A stretch of DNA of 58,859 nucleotides from the NCBI GenBank assembly GCA_029260055.1, contig JAJDDX010000298.1, positions 1-58,859 of the forward strand. Direction: 5' to 3'. Of the stretch, positions 45,055-53,777 are shown piece after piece. Position 1 is the first letter of the stretch. The number at the start of each line of letters is the position of its first letter. A program made the position numbers and the translations under genes. The notes beneath the pieces are model-generated. The model had not been told where the DNA came from, searched no databases, and saw nothing but the letters and a program-made list of their open reading frames with translations. The stretch is from Phycisphaerae bacterium. GTDB lineage: Bacteria; Planctomycetota; Phycisphaerae; UBA1845.

Positions 45055-46482
45055 ATGGCCAAGGACGGCAAGACAGCTTCCCAGAACTGCACGCTTCCCG
45101 GCGACGTGGCCGGTTGCCATACTGTGATTCGGCAGCTGCTTCAGACCGTCCATCAATCGCAGGGGCGGATCGGGAAGCTCGAGCATCAACTCGCTCAACT
45201 CCTTCGGCATCGCTACGGCCAGCATGCGGAGAAGCTCGACGAGTCGCAACTGCTCCTGTTCGCCAAGGATGTGCTGGCGCCTGCAGAGAAGACCGTCGAA
45301 TCACTGCAATCCCCCGAGGCGTCTGCCAGGTCCAAGACACGTCGTGGCCGCAAGCCACTACCGAAGGGCCTGCCACGAGAGCGCATCGTGCATGAACTGT
45401 CGCCCGAAGAGCTGCTCTGCCCGTGTTGCCAGAAGCCGCGCGAGAAGATCAGCGAGGAAGTCAGCGAGCAACTCGAGTACGAACCGGCCTCGCTGTTCGT
45501 CATCGAGCACGTGCGCTGGACCTATGCCTGCAAGGGCTGCGAAGGACAGGTCGCGACGGCCACCAAGCCGATGCAGCCGATCGAAAAGGGCCTGGCCGGT
45601 CCGGGTCTCTTGGCCCACGTGATCACGAGCAAGTACTGTGACCACCTGCCGTTGCACCGGATGGAGCGAATCCTGAGGCGCCACGGCGTGGACCTCGCCC
45701 GCAGCACGATGTGCGACTGGATGGCCGATTGCGCGGCGCTGCTCGATCCGCTCTATGAGTTGATGAAGCGGCGGGTGCTCGAATCTCACGTAGTGCACAC
45801 CGATGATACGCCCGTGCCGGTTCAGGACAAATCCAGAACGCGCACGCGGCTGGGGCGGATCTGGACGTACCTCGGTGACTACGCCCATCCGTATACGGTC
45901 TTCGACTACACGCCCACGCATTGTCGCGAAGGGCCGGCCGCGTTCCTGCGCGGTTATCATGGGTATCTGCAAGCCGATGCCTACAGCGGCTACGATCATC
46001 TGTTCAAGGCAAAGGGCGACGGTGTGTCGGTACCGACGGAGGTCGGCTGTTGGGCGCATGCTCGGCGGAAGTTCTTCGAATCGCAGGAGACCGATCCTGC
46101 GCGCGCGACCGTGGCGATGGCCATGATCCGGTTGCTCTATGATGTCGAGCGTGATGCGAAGGAGTGCGCCGAGGAACAGCGTGAACAGCGACTTGGCGAA
46201 CGGCCGGCTTCCGATGAGCCACTCGACCCGGCGCAGCGTGATGCATTGCACTGGCAACTGCTGGTCGATGCTCGCCATGCGCTTCGGCAGGAGAAGTCGG
46301 TGTCGAAACTTGATGCGATCAAGAACTGGCTTGGCGAAGAGCAGTTGCGCGTGCTGCCCAAGAGTCCGATCGGCCAGGCGATCGGTTACGCCTTGTCGAA
46401 CTGGACGGCCTTGAGGCGTTACACCGAAGACGGCCGGCTGTGCTGGTCCAGCGATTCTTGCGCGACGCCCGATTGCTCGTAA
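45055..46482 (+). pseudogene. tnpC: IS66 transposase TnpC, truncated
   Basis: The protein matches TnpC from its N-terminal coiled coil (IGKLEHQLAQLLRHRYGQ) through the zinc-finger part (CPCCQKPR, CKGCEG) and the catalytic domain with HTDDTPV (D250/D251) and LQADAYSGY (D308). It ends LRRYTEDGRL and then switches to CWSSDSCATPDCS and a stop. Intact relatives continue with a DNNxAER motif carrying the last catalytic Glu and some 60-80 more residues. The enzyme is therefore predicted inactive. The ATG at 45055 is preferred; the frame opens at 45037. Confidence 0.85.
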
Positions 46483-46611
46483 CGCCTTTCCTTTCAAGCC
46501 GTTATGATGACCTCCGGCAATCTGTGAAGGCAATATGGCCAAGCAAGCAGAACCGTTCAAGACACCGCTTCCGAGTGGCTGGCCCGGTCGTGTCGCGTCG
46601 GCCACCCTCCC

Positions 46612-46770
46612 TTCCGACATGTCGAACAGTACTTTCCCGGAGATCTTGAATGCAGGGAGCGGATCGACGGGGGCATGCACGAACGTGCGTAGCGTCCTCG
46701 CCGATAGCTGCAGTCGATCAGCCAGGACTCGGAGCGTGATGTATTGCGTAACGCCCCGACCGTTCGTCAG
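46612..46770 (-). pseudogene. Fragment of an excisionase-like HTH gene
   Basis: Minus-strand frame reads YITLRVLADRLQLSARTLRT, then DPLPAFKISGKVLFDMSE, closely parallel to the HTH protein at 36.0-36.3 kb. No start codon fits, and the homology ends at DMSE where the frame runs on into unrelated sequence toward the truncated IS66. Probably a broken regulator of another mobile element. Confidence 0.55.
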
Positions 46771-46858
46771 GTGAAACCCGCGCCGGGGGCACTCGGGCCG
46801 ATACCCCGCGACCCTCTACAAAGGAAGCACTTACGTCGCACCGCCGTTCCGCCACTTC

Positions 46859-46886
46859 GCATGTCATAAGGTGCGTTATGTCATGC
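46859..46886. promoter_or_regulatory. Operator-like inverted repeat
   Basis: GCATGTCATAA and TTATGTCATGC form a near-perfect inverted repeat (one mismatched position per arm) with a 6-bp centre. It lies upstream of the broken HTH gene. No T-run, so a protein-binding site is more likely than a terminator. The following 320 bp up to the sigma gene show no gene. Confidence 0.4.
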
Positions 46887-47207
46887 GCTGTGACTTCGCA
46901 CAACGTGCGTGAGGAGGTGCTGGGCACGTACGCGATACCGGTGTTGTTGACGTATCTGTCTTTGGCACACGGGCGACCTGCCGGACAGGCGGGACGGTTC
47001 GGTCAAAACCAACGGGGCTGAGGGCCGGGACACGGCGCACGCACGCGCGCCGGGGGCCCTCAGGCCGTATTGGCGTCGGAAGTCGCGAGGTAAGTGCGAA
47101 TCTAGGAGCGGCGGCGTTTTTTTGAAAATCCGCCAGTCTTTTGTCCCCGGAGCCGTTCCCGCGCAAAGTACAATGGGGCACGCACGTCAGTCCCCCGGAG
47201 GCCATGT

Positions 47208-47756
47208 ATGGCCCGGACAGCAAGGGACATCTTCACAATCCTGATGCAGGAGCACGAACTTGGGCTCCTAGCGTTCGTACGATCGTGCGTCGTCGACCAC
47301 GCGGCCGCGGACGACATCGTCCAGGAGACGTTCCTGGCTGCGTGGCGCGAGCTCGAGCAGTACGATCGCGAGCGTCCGTTCGGCGCGTGGGTGCGTGGAA
47401 TCGCCAAGAAGAAGATCCTCGGACACTACCGCACGGCAGCCACAGCACACCGACATGTCAGACTCCTCACACCGGAGGCAATCGACCAGATTGCTGAGGA
47501 ACACGAAAGCCTGACGTCTGGTCCGGGGGATTCCTTCGTCGACCGCTTGACGCCGCTGCGCGAGTGTCTGGAAGCTCTCCCCACCACCGATCGCGACCTC
47601 CTTCAGCGTCATTACCGGCAGCAGCAGTCATGTCGCGCGATCGCTGGTCAACTTGGCTCGCGGCTCGAAACGGTCAAGAAGCGCCTGCAGCGGACGCGAG
47701 CGGCGCTGCGGGATTGCATCCTTGGCAAGCTTGAACCGGAGGCGAGCCATGGGTGA
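47208..47756 (+). CDS. ECF-type RNA polymerase sigma factor
   Basis: 182 residues. Region 2: LGLLAFVRSCVVDHAAADDIVQETFLAAWRE with RPFGAWVRGIAKKKILGHYR. Region 4: LEALPTTDRDLLQRHYRQQQSCRAIAGQLGSRLETVKKRLQRTRAAL. Region 3 is absent, as in ECF factors. GGAGG sits just before the ATG. Its stop overlaps the next gene by 8 bp, so the two are translationally coupled; the partner is probably its regulator. The upstream T7GAAAAT tract near 47120 may be part of the promoter region. Confidence 0.93.
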   Translation: MARTARDIFTILMQEHELGLLAFVRSCVVDHAAADDIVQETFLAAWRELEQYDRERPFGAWVRGIAKKKILGHYRTAATAHRHVRLLTPEAIDQIAEEHESLTSGPGDSFVDRLTPLRECLEALPTTDRDLLQRHYRQQQSCRAIAGQLGSRLETVKKRLQRTRAALRDCILGKLEPEASHG

Positions 47757-49689
47757 TCCAGAAGGACTCGGAGCATCTCCTGACAGCCTCAATACGGATC
47801 AACCGTTCGACCCGAGTCAGTGGGCGATGCACGGCCTGCTCAGCGTATGGTTTGAAGCTGAGGCAGGCGTGCGGACCGATCGAATCGACGCCACTCTGAA
47901 GCAGATTCCGAATGAGCGAAGTCATCCGAGGTTCGCTATGCGTCCACGCCTCGCCTGGTGGTTGACGGGGCTGGCCGCAGCCGCGGCTGTGGCGCTTGTG
48001 TTCTTTCCGACGTGGCCGTTTGGCAGGACGGGGCAGGCCCTTGCCGTACAGCTTCAGCAAGTCGGTCTCGCCGGGCCTCTCCCTTCCCTCGGCATGCAAT
48101 TCGACGTTGGTGATTCGGAAGCTGTCGCACGCGTTGAAGAGGCAATCGCGGCGGCAAGGACGACACGCGACCAGGAACGCGACGCGGGAAACACGGGTGA
48201 CACAATGTTCGCGTGGGCGAAGGTGTACCGCAACCTTCGTGCGCTCGGCCGGTGGGAGGAAGCCCTTGATGAGATGGCACGCGCACTCGAGTACGCCGAG
48301 GCTGAGCACGTACGGGCGGTGGCTCTTGGAGACGGTGGTTTCAGCTACTACTACGTCTGCTTGACTGACCTGGGCGACACCTACGCTTCGCTTGGGGATT
48401 ACAGCCGGGCACTCGATTACCACGAGTGTTCATTGGTCCTCGCACGAGCGTATGAAGAGTGGCTCCACACCTGTGGAGGGGCGGATACGAGCCTGCGAGC
48501 TGTTGCGCACGGGCTAGCCACCAGCTTAGCACCGAGGTATTGGCGGCTCAGTATGCTGGCAGCGGCGCAGGGCGACCTTGAGGCGGCCCAGGAATATCAC
48601 GGCCATGCCGGCCAACTACTGACGGACATCCTCCGCCAGGAATGCACGGCGCGCCAGCTGACGGTTGGAGATGGCGCCCCGTTCTACGATCGCTGTATGG
48701 CTCTCGTGTCCATCGACGAGCCGTCCATCCACACGCTAACAGTCAAAGCACGAGAGCATCTCGTCCGCAAGGCTAGGCTCCAACGACTCGACAAGGATCT
48801 CGACGCGGCTGCGGCGACCTTGCACCTGGCACGGACGATTCCCTACCTTGAGTGGCGGGACGAGTCTCGGCTCGACTTCACCGAGCCTATGGAGGAACTC
48901 CGTATCGCCATCGCCCAGGGAGACTTCGAAGCCGCCGTGGCAGCCGCCGCCGACGCCGCAGAGAACACCGGCGCTCGCGAGTTTCCAGCCGATATTGGCT
49001 TGACCCGCCCGCCAATCGGCGCCATCGCCCGAGCCGAACTGCAATACCTGCGCGGCGTCGCCCTGGCTGGACGCAGCGCTGACGACGCGGACACGTTACG
49101 TGAGGCGCTGCGCATGATCGAATCAGCCATCGATGTTGTTCAGGAATGCGCCAAATCGATAGAGGAGCCCGCGCGATCGCAGTTCCTGACTCGCTTCGCG
49201 GCGTGGCAGAGCGTCGTTGATCTGATTCGCCGAGACGACACTCCATCTCAGGATACGACGAGTGACGCGAGAGACCATGAGACTCCGCACTCACTCGGGA
49301 ATGCTCTCGTTCGATTACCGTTCCGCGCCCTCACGCTGCCCATGCTCCCGGTGGCTGGGCTCAAACCGGAACGCTCCGAGCCCTCCGACCGATCGAATTG
49401 CCTGTTGGCGCTGGCCACCAATCCGCCGCCTTTGAGAACAAGGGGAGGTGAATGCGTCGGACGGGTTGTGGCTTCTTGGGCGGCCAGAATTCAGTGCCGG
49501 ATTAGCCAGTCTGGCGTCGCGGTACGAGACGCTCTCGAAGTGTTTCTCAGCGTGGAGCCAACGCCGCTCCGCACTTTCTCGGCTAATGGAGGGACCGATT
49601 ATGCTGCGTCTTTGTACGTCGAGGCTGGCTGCCATGTGCACTATGCTGCCTCTTTCCCTGACGGCAGCGTGCGACCCGTGCCTGGATAA
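47749..49689 (+). CDS. Membrane protein with TPR-like repeats, probable anti-sigma partner
   Basis: 646 residues from the ATG at 47749 (GGAGG upstream, inside the sigma gene). An N-terminal cytosolic part of about 65 residues precedes one membrane helix (about 68-88, LTGLAAAAAVALVFF). The remainder contains TPR-like helices (RALGRWEEALDEMARALEYA; LGDTYASLGDYSRALDYHECS). Gene order and coupling suggest control of the sigma factor, but no known anti-sigma motif is seen in the N-terminus. The last 130 residues are low in structure and overlap the next gene by 89 bp; they may result from a lost stop or a frameshift near 49290. Confidence 0.7.
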   Translation: MGDPEGLGASPDSLNTDQPFDPSQWAMHGLLSVWFEAEAGVRTDRIDATLKQIPNERSHPRFAMRPRLAWWLTGLAAAAAVALVFFPTWPFGRTGQALAVQLQQVGLAGPLPSLGMQFDVGDSEAVARVEEAIAAARTTRDQERDAGNTGDTMFAWAKVYRNLRALGRWEEALDEMARALEYAEAEHVRAVALGDGGFSYYYVCLTDLGDTYASLGDYSRALDYHECSLVLARAYEEWLHTCGGADTSLRAVAHGLATSLAPRYWRLSMLAAAQGDLEAAQEYHGHAGQLLTDILRQECTARQLTVGDGAPFYDRCMALVSIDEPSIHTLTVKAREHLVRKARLQRLDKDLDAAAATLHLARTIPYLEWRDESRLDFTEPMEELRIAIAQGDFEAAVAAAADAAENTGAREFPADIGLTRPPIGAIARAELQYLRGVALAGRSADDADTLREALRMIESAIDVVQECAKSIEEPARSQFLTRFAAWQSVVDLIRRDDTPSQDTTSDARDHETPHSLGNALVRLPFRALTLPMLPVAGLKPERSEPSDRSNCLLALATNPPPLRTRGGECVGRVVASWAARIQCRISQSGVAVRDALEVFLSVEPTPLRTFSANGGTDYAASLYVEAGCHVHYAASFPDGSVRPVPG

Positions 49690-50848
49690 CCCCTGTAATG
49701 ATGGGCTATTCTGCAACGGAACGGAAGTCTGTGCACCGGACACTGAGGGCGGCTTTATCTGCGCCGACGGTACTCCTGTCGGATGCGCTGCAAACGAGGT
49801 ATGCGACGAAAGCGCGGGCTCTTGCCTCGATCCGTGTCAGGGTGTCACATGCGTGGCTGGCGAGGAGTGCCTCGAGGGCGTATGCCACGTAACCGGCCCC
49901 TGCGCCGATGTCACGTGTCGAGATGGCGAACAGTGTGCCAATGGTGCGTGCGTTGCGGTCGACCCTTGTTCCGTTGTCACGTGTTCGGATTCTGAGGAGT
50001 GCGTCAACGGAAGGTGCGTTCGAGTAGCGCCCTGTGACGACGTAATCTGCGATGACGGCAACTCCTGCAACGGTGTCGAGACTTGTGATGCCCGGACCGG
50101 CGAATGCGTTGACGGCCAGCCTGTCATTTGCGGTGAAGGTTTCGAGTGCGTAGATGGAAAGTGCGCCCGGTCGGATCTGTGCAAGGACGTAGACTGTCAC
50201 GCGGGGTTTGTCTGCGACAGGGACACGGGTGCGTGCGTCGAGTATCGACCATGCCTTGACATCATCTGCCGCCAAGGCTTCACGTGCGATCCCCACACTG
50301 GCGAGTGTGTCGAGGATGACGAGGACCCGGATGATGACGGCGTACTAAGCTCCGTAGATAACTGCCCTGCCAAATCCAATTCTGACCAAGCCGATTCCGA
50401 CGCCGACGCCGTGGGCGACGTGTGCGACAACTGTCCCGACGATTGGAATCCAGACCAGCTAGATTCCGATGGCGACGGCACAGGCGACGTGTGTCAAATC
50501 CACGAGGCGGCAGCACGGACGCTACCAGCATGTTATCAGCCCAGTGCACCGCTCACCGTGAACATCAGAGTTACACCTCCAAGTGGGACGCTGATCGTTG
50601 GGATTGAAGACACGCCACCAAGTGGGTGGACCGTTTCCAACATAAGTGACGACGGGTCATGGAACCCCGACAACGGAAAGGTCAAGTGGTATTTCATAGA
50701 CGGTGATGCACGCACCGTAACCTACGAACTGGTGCCCGCGTCCGAGGGTTCGGAAAGCGCATGCTTCACCGGCAACGTAAACTTCGACGGTGGAGCCAAC
50801 GGCGAAGTCGCTGGGAGCGCCTGTGTCGCAAAGTGCTCGGGCGCCTGA
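49601..50848 (+). CDS. Cys-rich lipoprotein with Ca-binding-like repeats
   Basis: 415 residues from the ATG at 49601 (GGAGGG 7 bp upstream). It begins with a lipoprotein signal: hydrophobic stretch then LSLTAAC. Then come Cys-rich units (CNGTEVCAPD; CDGxECxNGxC-type, EGF-like spacing), thrombospondin type 3-like Asp repeats (DDDGVLSSVDNCP, DSDADAVGDVCDNCP, DSDGDGTGDVC) and a beta-rich C-terminal domain (about 300-415). Membrane-anchored, outward-facing, binding function unknown. It follows the sigma/membrane pair and may be controlled by it. Confidence 0.82.
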   Translation: MLRLCTSRLAAMCTMLPLSLTAACDPCLDNPCNDGLFCNGTEVCAPDTEGGFICADGTPVGCAANEVCDESAGSCLDPCQGVTCVAGEECLEGVCHVTGPCADVTCRDGEQCANGACVAVDPCSVVTCSDSEECVNGRCVRVAPCDDVICDDGNSCNGVETCDARTGECVDGQPVICGEGFECVDGKCARSDLCKDVDCHAGFVCDRDTGACVEYRPCLDIICRQGFTCDPHTGECVEDDEDPDDDGVLSSVDNCPAKSNSDQADSDADAVGDVCDNCPDDWNPDQLDSDGDGTGDVCQIHEAAARTLPACYQPSAPLTVNIRVTPPSGTLIVGIEDTPPSGWTVSNISDDGSWNPDNGKVKWYFIDGDARTVTYELVPASEGSESACFTGNVNFDGGANGEVAGSACVAKCSGA

Positions 50849-50998
50849 CCGTTCAAGGGAAACCAAGAACCTCAAGGAAAGCCCTTCCCTTAGTTGCGCA
50901 CGGGACGTAGAGCGGCGGAAAACGAGTCGTGAGAAACCCACGATGCGGCACCCGCTCCTGGTTGATGATGAGCGTATGGGCCGGCCAGTGGAGGTTAC

Positions 50999-53077
50999 AT
51001 GATGCACGGTCGTTTATCAGGACATCCGGAACGCCGGGCTAGCAAGGGCATGTTCACGATCATCTCTGTGCTCCTTATTGTTGCTCTAGAGCAGGCTCAA
51101 GCAGCGGCCATCACGTTTGTTCCTCCGTACTACGGGGGTTGGTGCGACCACTCGGGGCTGGCTATAGGCGCAGGTTGGTCCGAACACGATTGCTCAGTCG
51201 ACGAAGACATTGGCTACGGCGAGGTTCGGTTCGACATCGGCGGAGGGGCGCTTGGCGCTGCGGAGGGCGGTGGATGGTCAAAAATCGGAGACCTTTGGAC
51301 GATGGCGCCGGAATGCACAAGGGCGAACATCGACATGACTGTCCACTACATCGGTAGCGTGCAGATGTATCTCGTATCGATCTTAGGTTGTGCTCGCGGG
51401 CTTCTAAGTGTCAATATCTCGCTCAAGGTCCAGGATATAACCGCCGGAGTTACCGAAGTCTACAGCGAGTCACTTGAGGTCTGGTCGGAAAACCACCCCT
51501 TGCTGTGTGGAGTTCCCGAGTCGCCGAGTATAGTCGATGTCTCAGAAACCTTGGATGAGTATGTTTCTTTCTCTGCTACAGTTACGTTGGAGGCTCAGCA
51601 CTCCTATTTATGGAGTCTCTACGGTGAGATTTCGGGCGAGGTGGAGACAGCGTTGGGCGCAACTGCTTACTCCAATGTCCTTCTCACCACGTTTGTTGAG
51701 AACGTGATTGTACAGTTTCCCGATAGCCCACTCAACGACACCTGCGCCGACGCCACGTCCGTCGTGGCCGATGGGGCGTATGCGGGAACAAACGTGTGTA
51801 CCGCGACCGACGGATTGGCCCCCTGCGGTTCAGGTGGCGACTTTGATGTATGGTGGAAGTACGTAGCACCATTGACCCAAAACGTCACGATAGACACCTG
51901 CGGAAGCGACTTTGACACTATCCTGAGCGTCCACGACACCTGCGGCGCGTCAGATAGCATTGCCTGCAACGACGACGATTGCGGAGCCCAGTCGAGCGTA
52001 GATTTGGACGTCACTGCGGGTTCCGCGTACTACATTCGCGTGGCCGGTTTCGGCGGAGACGTCGGCAACATCGTCTTGAACATCTCTACCTGTGCGGCGC
52101 TCGGCGCGCCGACGGGCGTTGCAGCAACAGATGGGACATACTGTGACAAGGTACGGGTCACGTGGAGCGGTGTCGCTGGAGTTGGTTATTACAAGGTGTA
52201 CCGTGACGGGATCCGCATCGGAGGCGACATCCTCGGGATGAGCTACAACGATGAATCTGCTACGCCAGGAACGACGTATTCCTACAGTGTGAAGACCCAC
52301 GGCGATTGTGGCGACAGCGAATCAAGCGCATCGAACAATGGCTCCCGTGGAACGGCTCCAACCGCACCGACGGGCGTTGCAGCAACAGATGGGACATACT
52401 GTGACAAGGTACGCGTCACCTGGAACGGTGTTTCTGGGGCCAGTTTTTACAAGGTGTACCGCGACGGGAGTCGCGTCGGAGGCGACATCGACGGGACAAG
52501 GTACGACGATGAATCGGCCGCCGAAGGTGTTTCCTACTCTTACACAGTCAAGGGGCACAATAACTGCGGTGACAGCGCATCCGGCAACTCTGGCGTGGGA
52601 CTACGCTTCTGCGATGCGTGTGACGATAGAGGCGGTGACGACGATGACGACGGCGTCTGCAACGATGTCGACAACTGCCCAGACGTTCTGAATGCGGACC
52701 AATCCGACTGCGATGCGGACGGTCTTGGTGATGAGTGCGACCAGTCGCCCGCCCCCCCCGAGGACTGTGGCGATCTCGTTGACAATGACTGTGATGAGTT
52801 GATCGATGCGCTGGATCCGGACTGCGACGATGTTGGCGACGGCGATCACTATCACGCTGCCGATCAAGGACATGCGTGGGAGGGCGACTGCACTTGTGCG
52901 ACGTGCGAAGACTGGCAGATCGAGATGTGCGAAGCGATCGGATACGCGGCCGCGTGGAAACGAGGCGACCACGACAACATGGCTGCTGCCATGCGCGGGC
53001 TCTATATTTGGATCCAGGCCGAATCTTACCACTGGGATGAATCCGAGAGCAACTGGATGCCCGGCGCCGCTGAATAG
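50999..53077 (+). CDS. Secreted protein with PPC-like, FN3-like and Asp-rich repeats
   Basis: 692 residues. GGAGG is 4-5 bp before the ATG at 50999. A signal peptide ends near QAQAAA. Residues about 35-235 are an unknown beta-rich region, about 245-360 a pre-peptidase C-terminal-like domain (NDTCADAT, FDVWWKYVAP, DFDTILSVHDTC), then two nearly identical FN3-like modules (APTGVAATDGTYCDKVRVTW), Asp repeats (DNCPDVLNADQSDCDADGLG), and a C-terminal Trp-rich segment with CTCATCEDWQIEMCEA. No enzyme motif. Likely surface or secreted adhesin, possibly of the same regulon as the lipoprotein upstream. Confidence 0.8.
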   Translation: MMHGRLSGHPERRASKGMFTIISVLLIVALEQAQAAAITFVPPYYGGWCDHSGLAIGAGWSEHDCSVDEDIGYGEVRFDIGGGALGAAEGGGWSKIGDLWTMAPECTRANIDMTVHYIGSVQMYLVSILGCARGLLSVNISLKVQDITAGVTEVYSESLEVWSENHPLLCGVPESPSIVDVSETLDEYVSFSATVTLEAQHSYLWSLYGEISGEVETALGATAYSNVLLTTFVENVIVQFPDSPLNDTCADATSVVADGAYAGTNVCTATDGLAPCGSGGDFDVWWKYVAPLTQNVTIDTCGSDFDTILSVHDTCGASDSIACNDDDCGAQSSVDLDVTAGSAYYIRVAGFGGDVGNIVLNISTCAALGAPTGVAATDGTYCDKVRVTWSGVAGVGYYKVYRDGIRIGGDILGMSYNDESATPGTTYSYSVKTHGDCGDSESSASNNGSRGTAPTAPTGVAATDGTYCDKVRVTWNGVSGASFYKVYRDGSRVGGDIDGTRYDDESAAEGVSYSYTVKGHNNCGDSASGNSGVGLRFCDACDDRGGDDDDDGVCNDVDNCPDVLNADQSDCDADGLGDECDQSPAPPEDCGDLVDNDCDELIDALDPDCDDVGDGDHYHAADQGHAWEGDCTCATCEDWQIEMCEAIGYAAAWKRGDHDNMAAAMRGLYIWIQAESYHWDESESNWMPGAAE
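52111..52580 (+). repeat. Recent duplication of an FN3-like module, 258-bp period
   Basis: 45 bp starting GACGGGCGTTGCAGC are identical at 52111 and 52369, and similarity continues through most of each module. The exact 258-bp (86-residue) period keeps the reading frame. Confidence 0.85.
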
Positions 53078-53777
53078 GGCGTGCCGGAAAGCCGTGGGAG
53101 TCATGGCGTGGGTGAAGGCCGGCCAGTCGTGATCCTCCATTTATAGGTCATTCTGACGGTTTCTCGCAACCTCCATTACCCGCGGCGGAGGGTTCGGCGC
53201 CCCTGCCGTCGGCCTTCCTGGCCTTAGTGCGCGGCATGCGCGTCGTTCGTTCACCTCGTAACTGCCTTGACGGGATCGGCTGCGCGATGACCGGAGAAGA
53301 CGTGCAAGCCATCGTTCTCGTGGATCCGCAGGCTCCTGCGATGTCAGCCGATACAACCTCTGCGAGCCCGCACGAGTGCAGTCGCTCGCGTGCCAAAAGC
53401 CTTCCCGCCGCGCAATCGGTTCCGGCTGGCTGGGCCGCACCATGGAACGAGAAAGGGCCCTACACGCACGGCTCAGGTCCCCGCCCGGCCCTGTTCACGC
53501 GCAGAAAAACCCGACGGCGTAGCTCGGAACCGACACGGGCGGGCTCGCGCAAGGCGCACCTTCTACAGCGGACCTCGGCGTCCGCTCTGCCATTAATGTC
53601 CTGAGCATAAGGCCTTCTCCGAGCCACTTGCGTACTATCCTGGGGCCCAGGAAACCTTGTATCGACCGTGAATCGCCCGCGCAAAGCTCGCTGGACCAAC
53701 ACAGCGACTCTCCGCAGGTTACCGGCGCGAATCCCCGAGCGTTATCGCCCGCCCGGTCCCGGACGACGCGCTCAGTG
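53078..53777. other. Gene-poor region of 700 bp
   Basis: Open frames here on both strands are Arg/Pro/Ala-rich and without recognisable domains. No RNA gene, IS end or terminator with T-run was recognised. May be decayed mobile DNA. Confidence 0.4.

Larger units (their letters stand above)
44206..46436 (+). mobile_element. IS66-family insertion sequence, right end lost
   Basis: Standard IS66 gene order tnpA-tnpB-tnpC, but homology to TnpC stops near 46436, before the last catalytic motif and the right terminal repeat. Terminal inverted repeats could not be identified, so the left limit is approximate. Confidence 0.8.

Noticed and set aside
45358-46680. 440-codon minus-strand frame across the IS66 transposase gene
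   Set aside because: Antisense shadow; only its first codons (near 46.6 kb) carry real HTH homology, reported as a fragment.
53227-53604. 125-residue open frame on the + strand
   Set aside because: Arg/Pro/Ala-rich, no start signal, no domain, and competing frames of similar length on the other strand.
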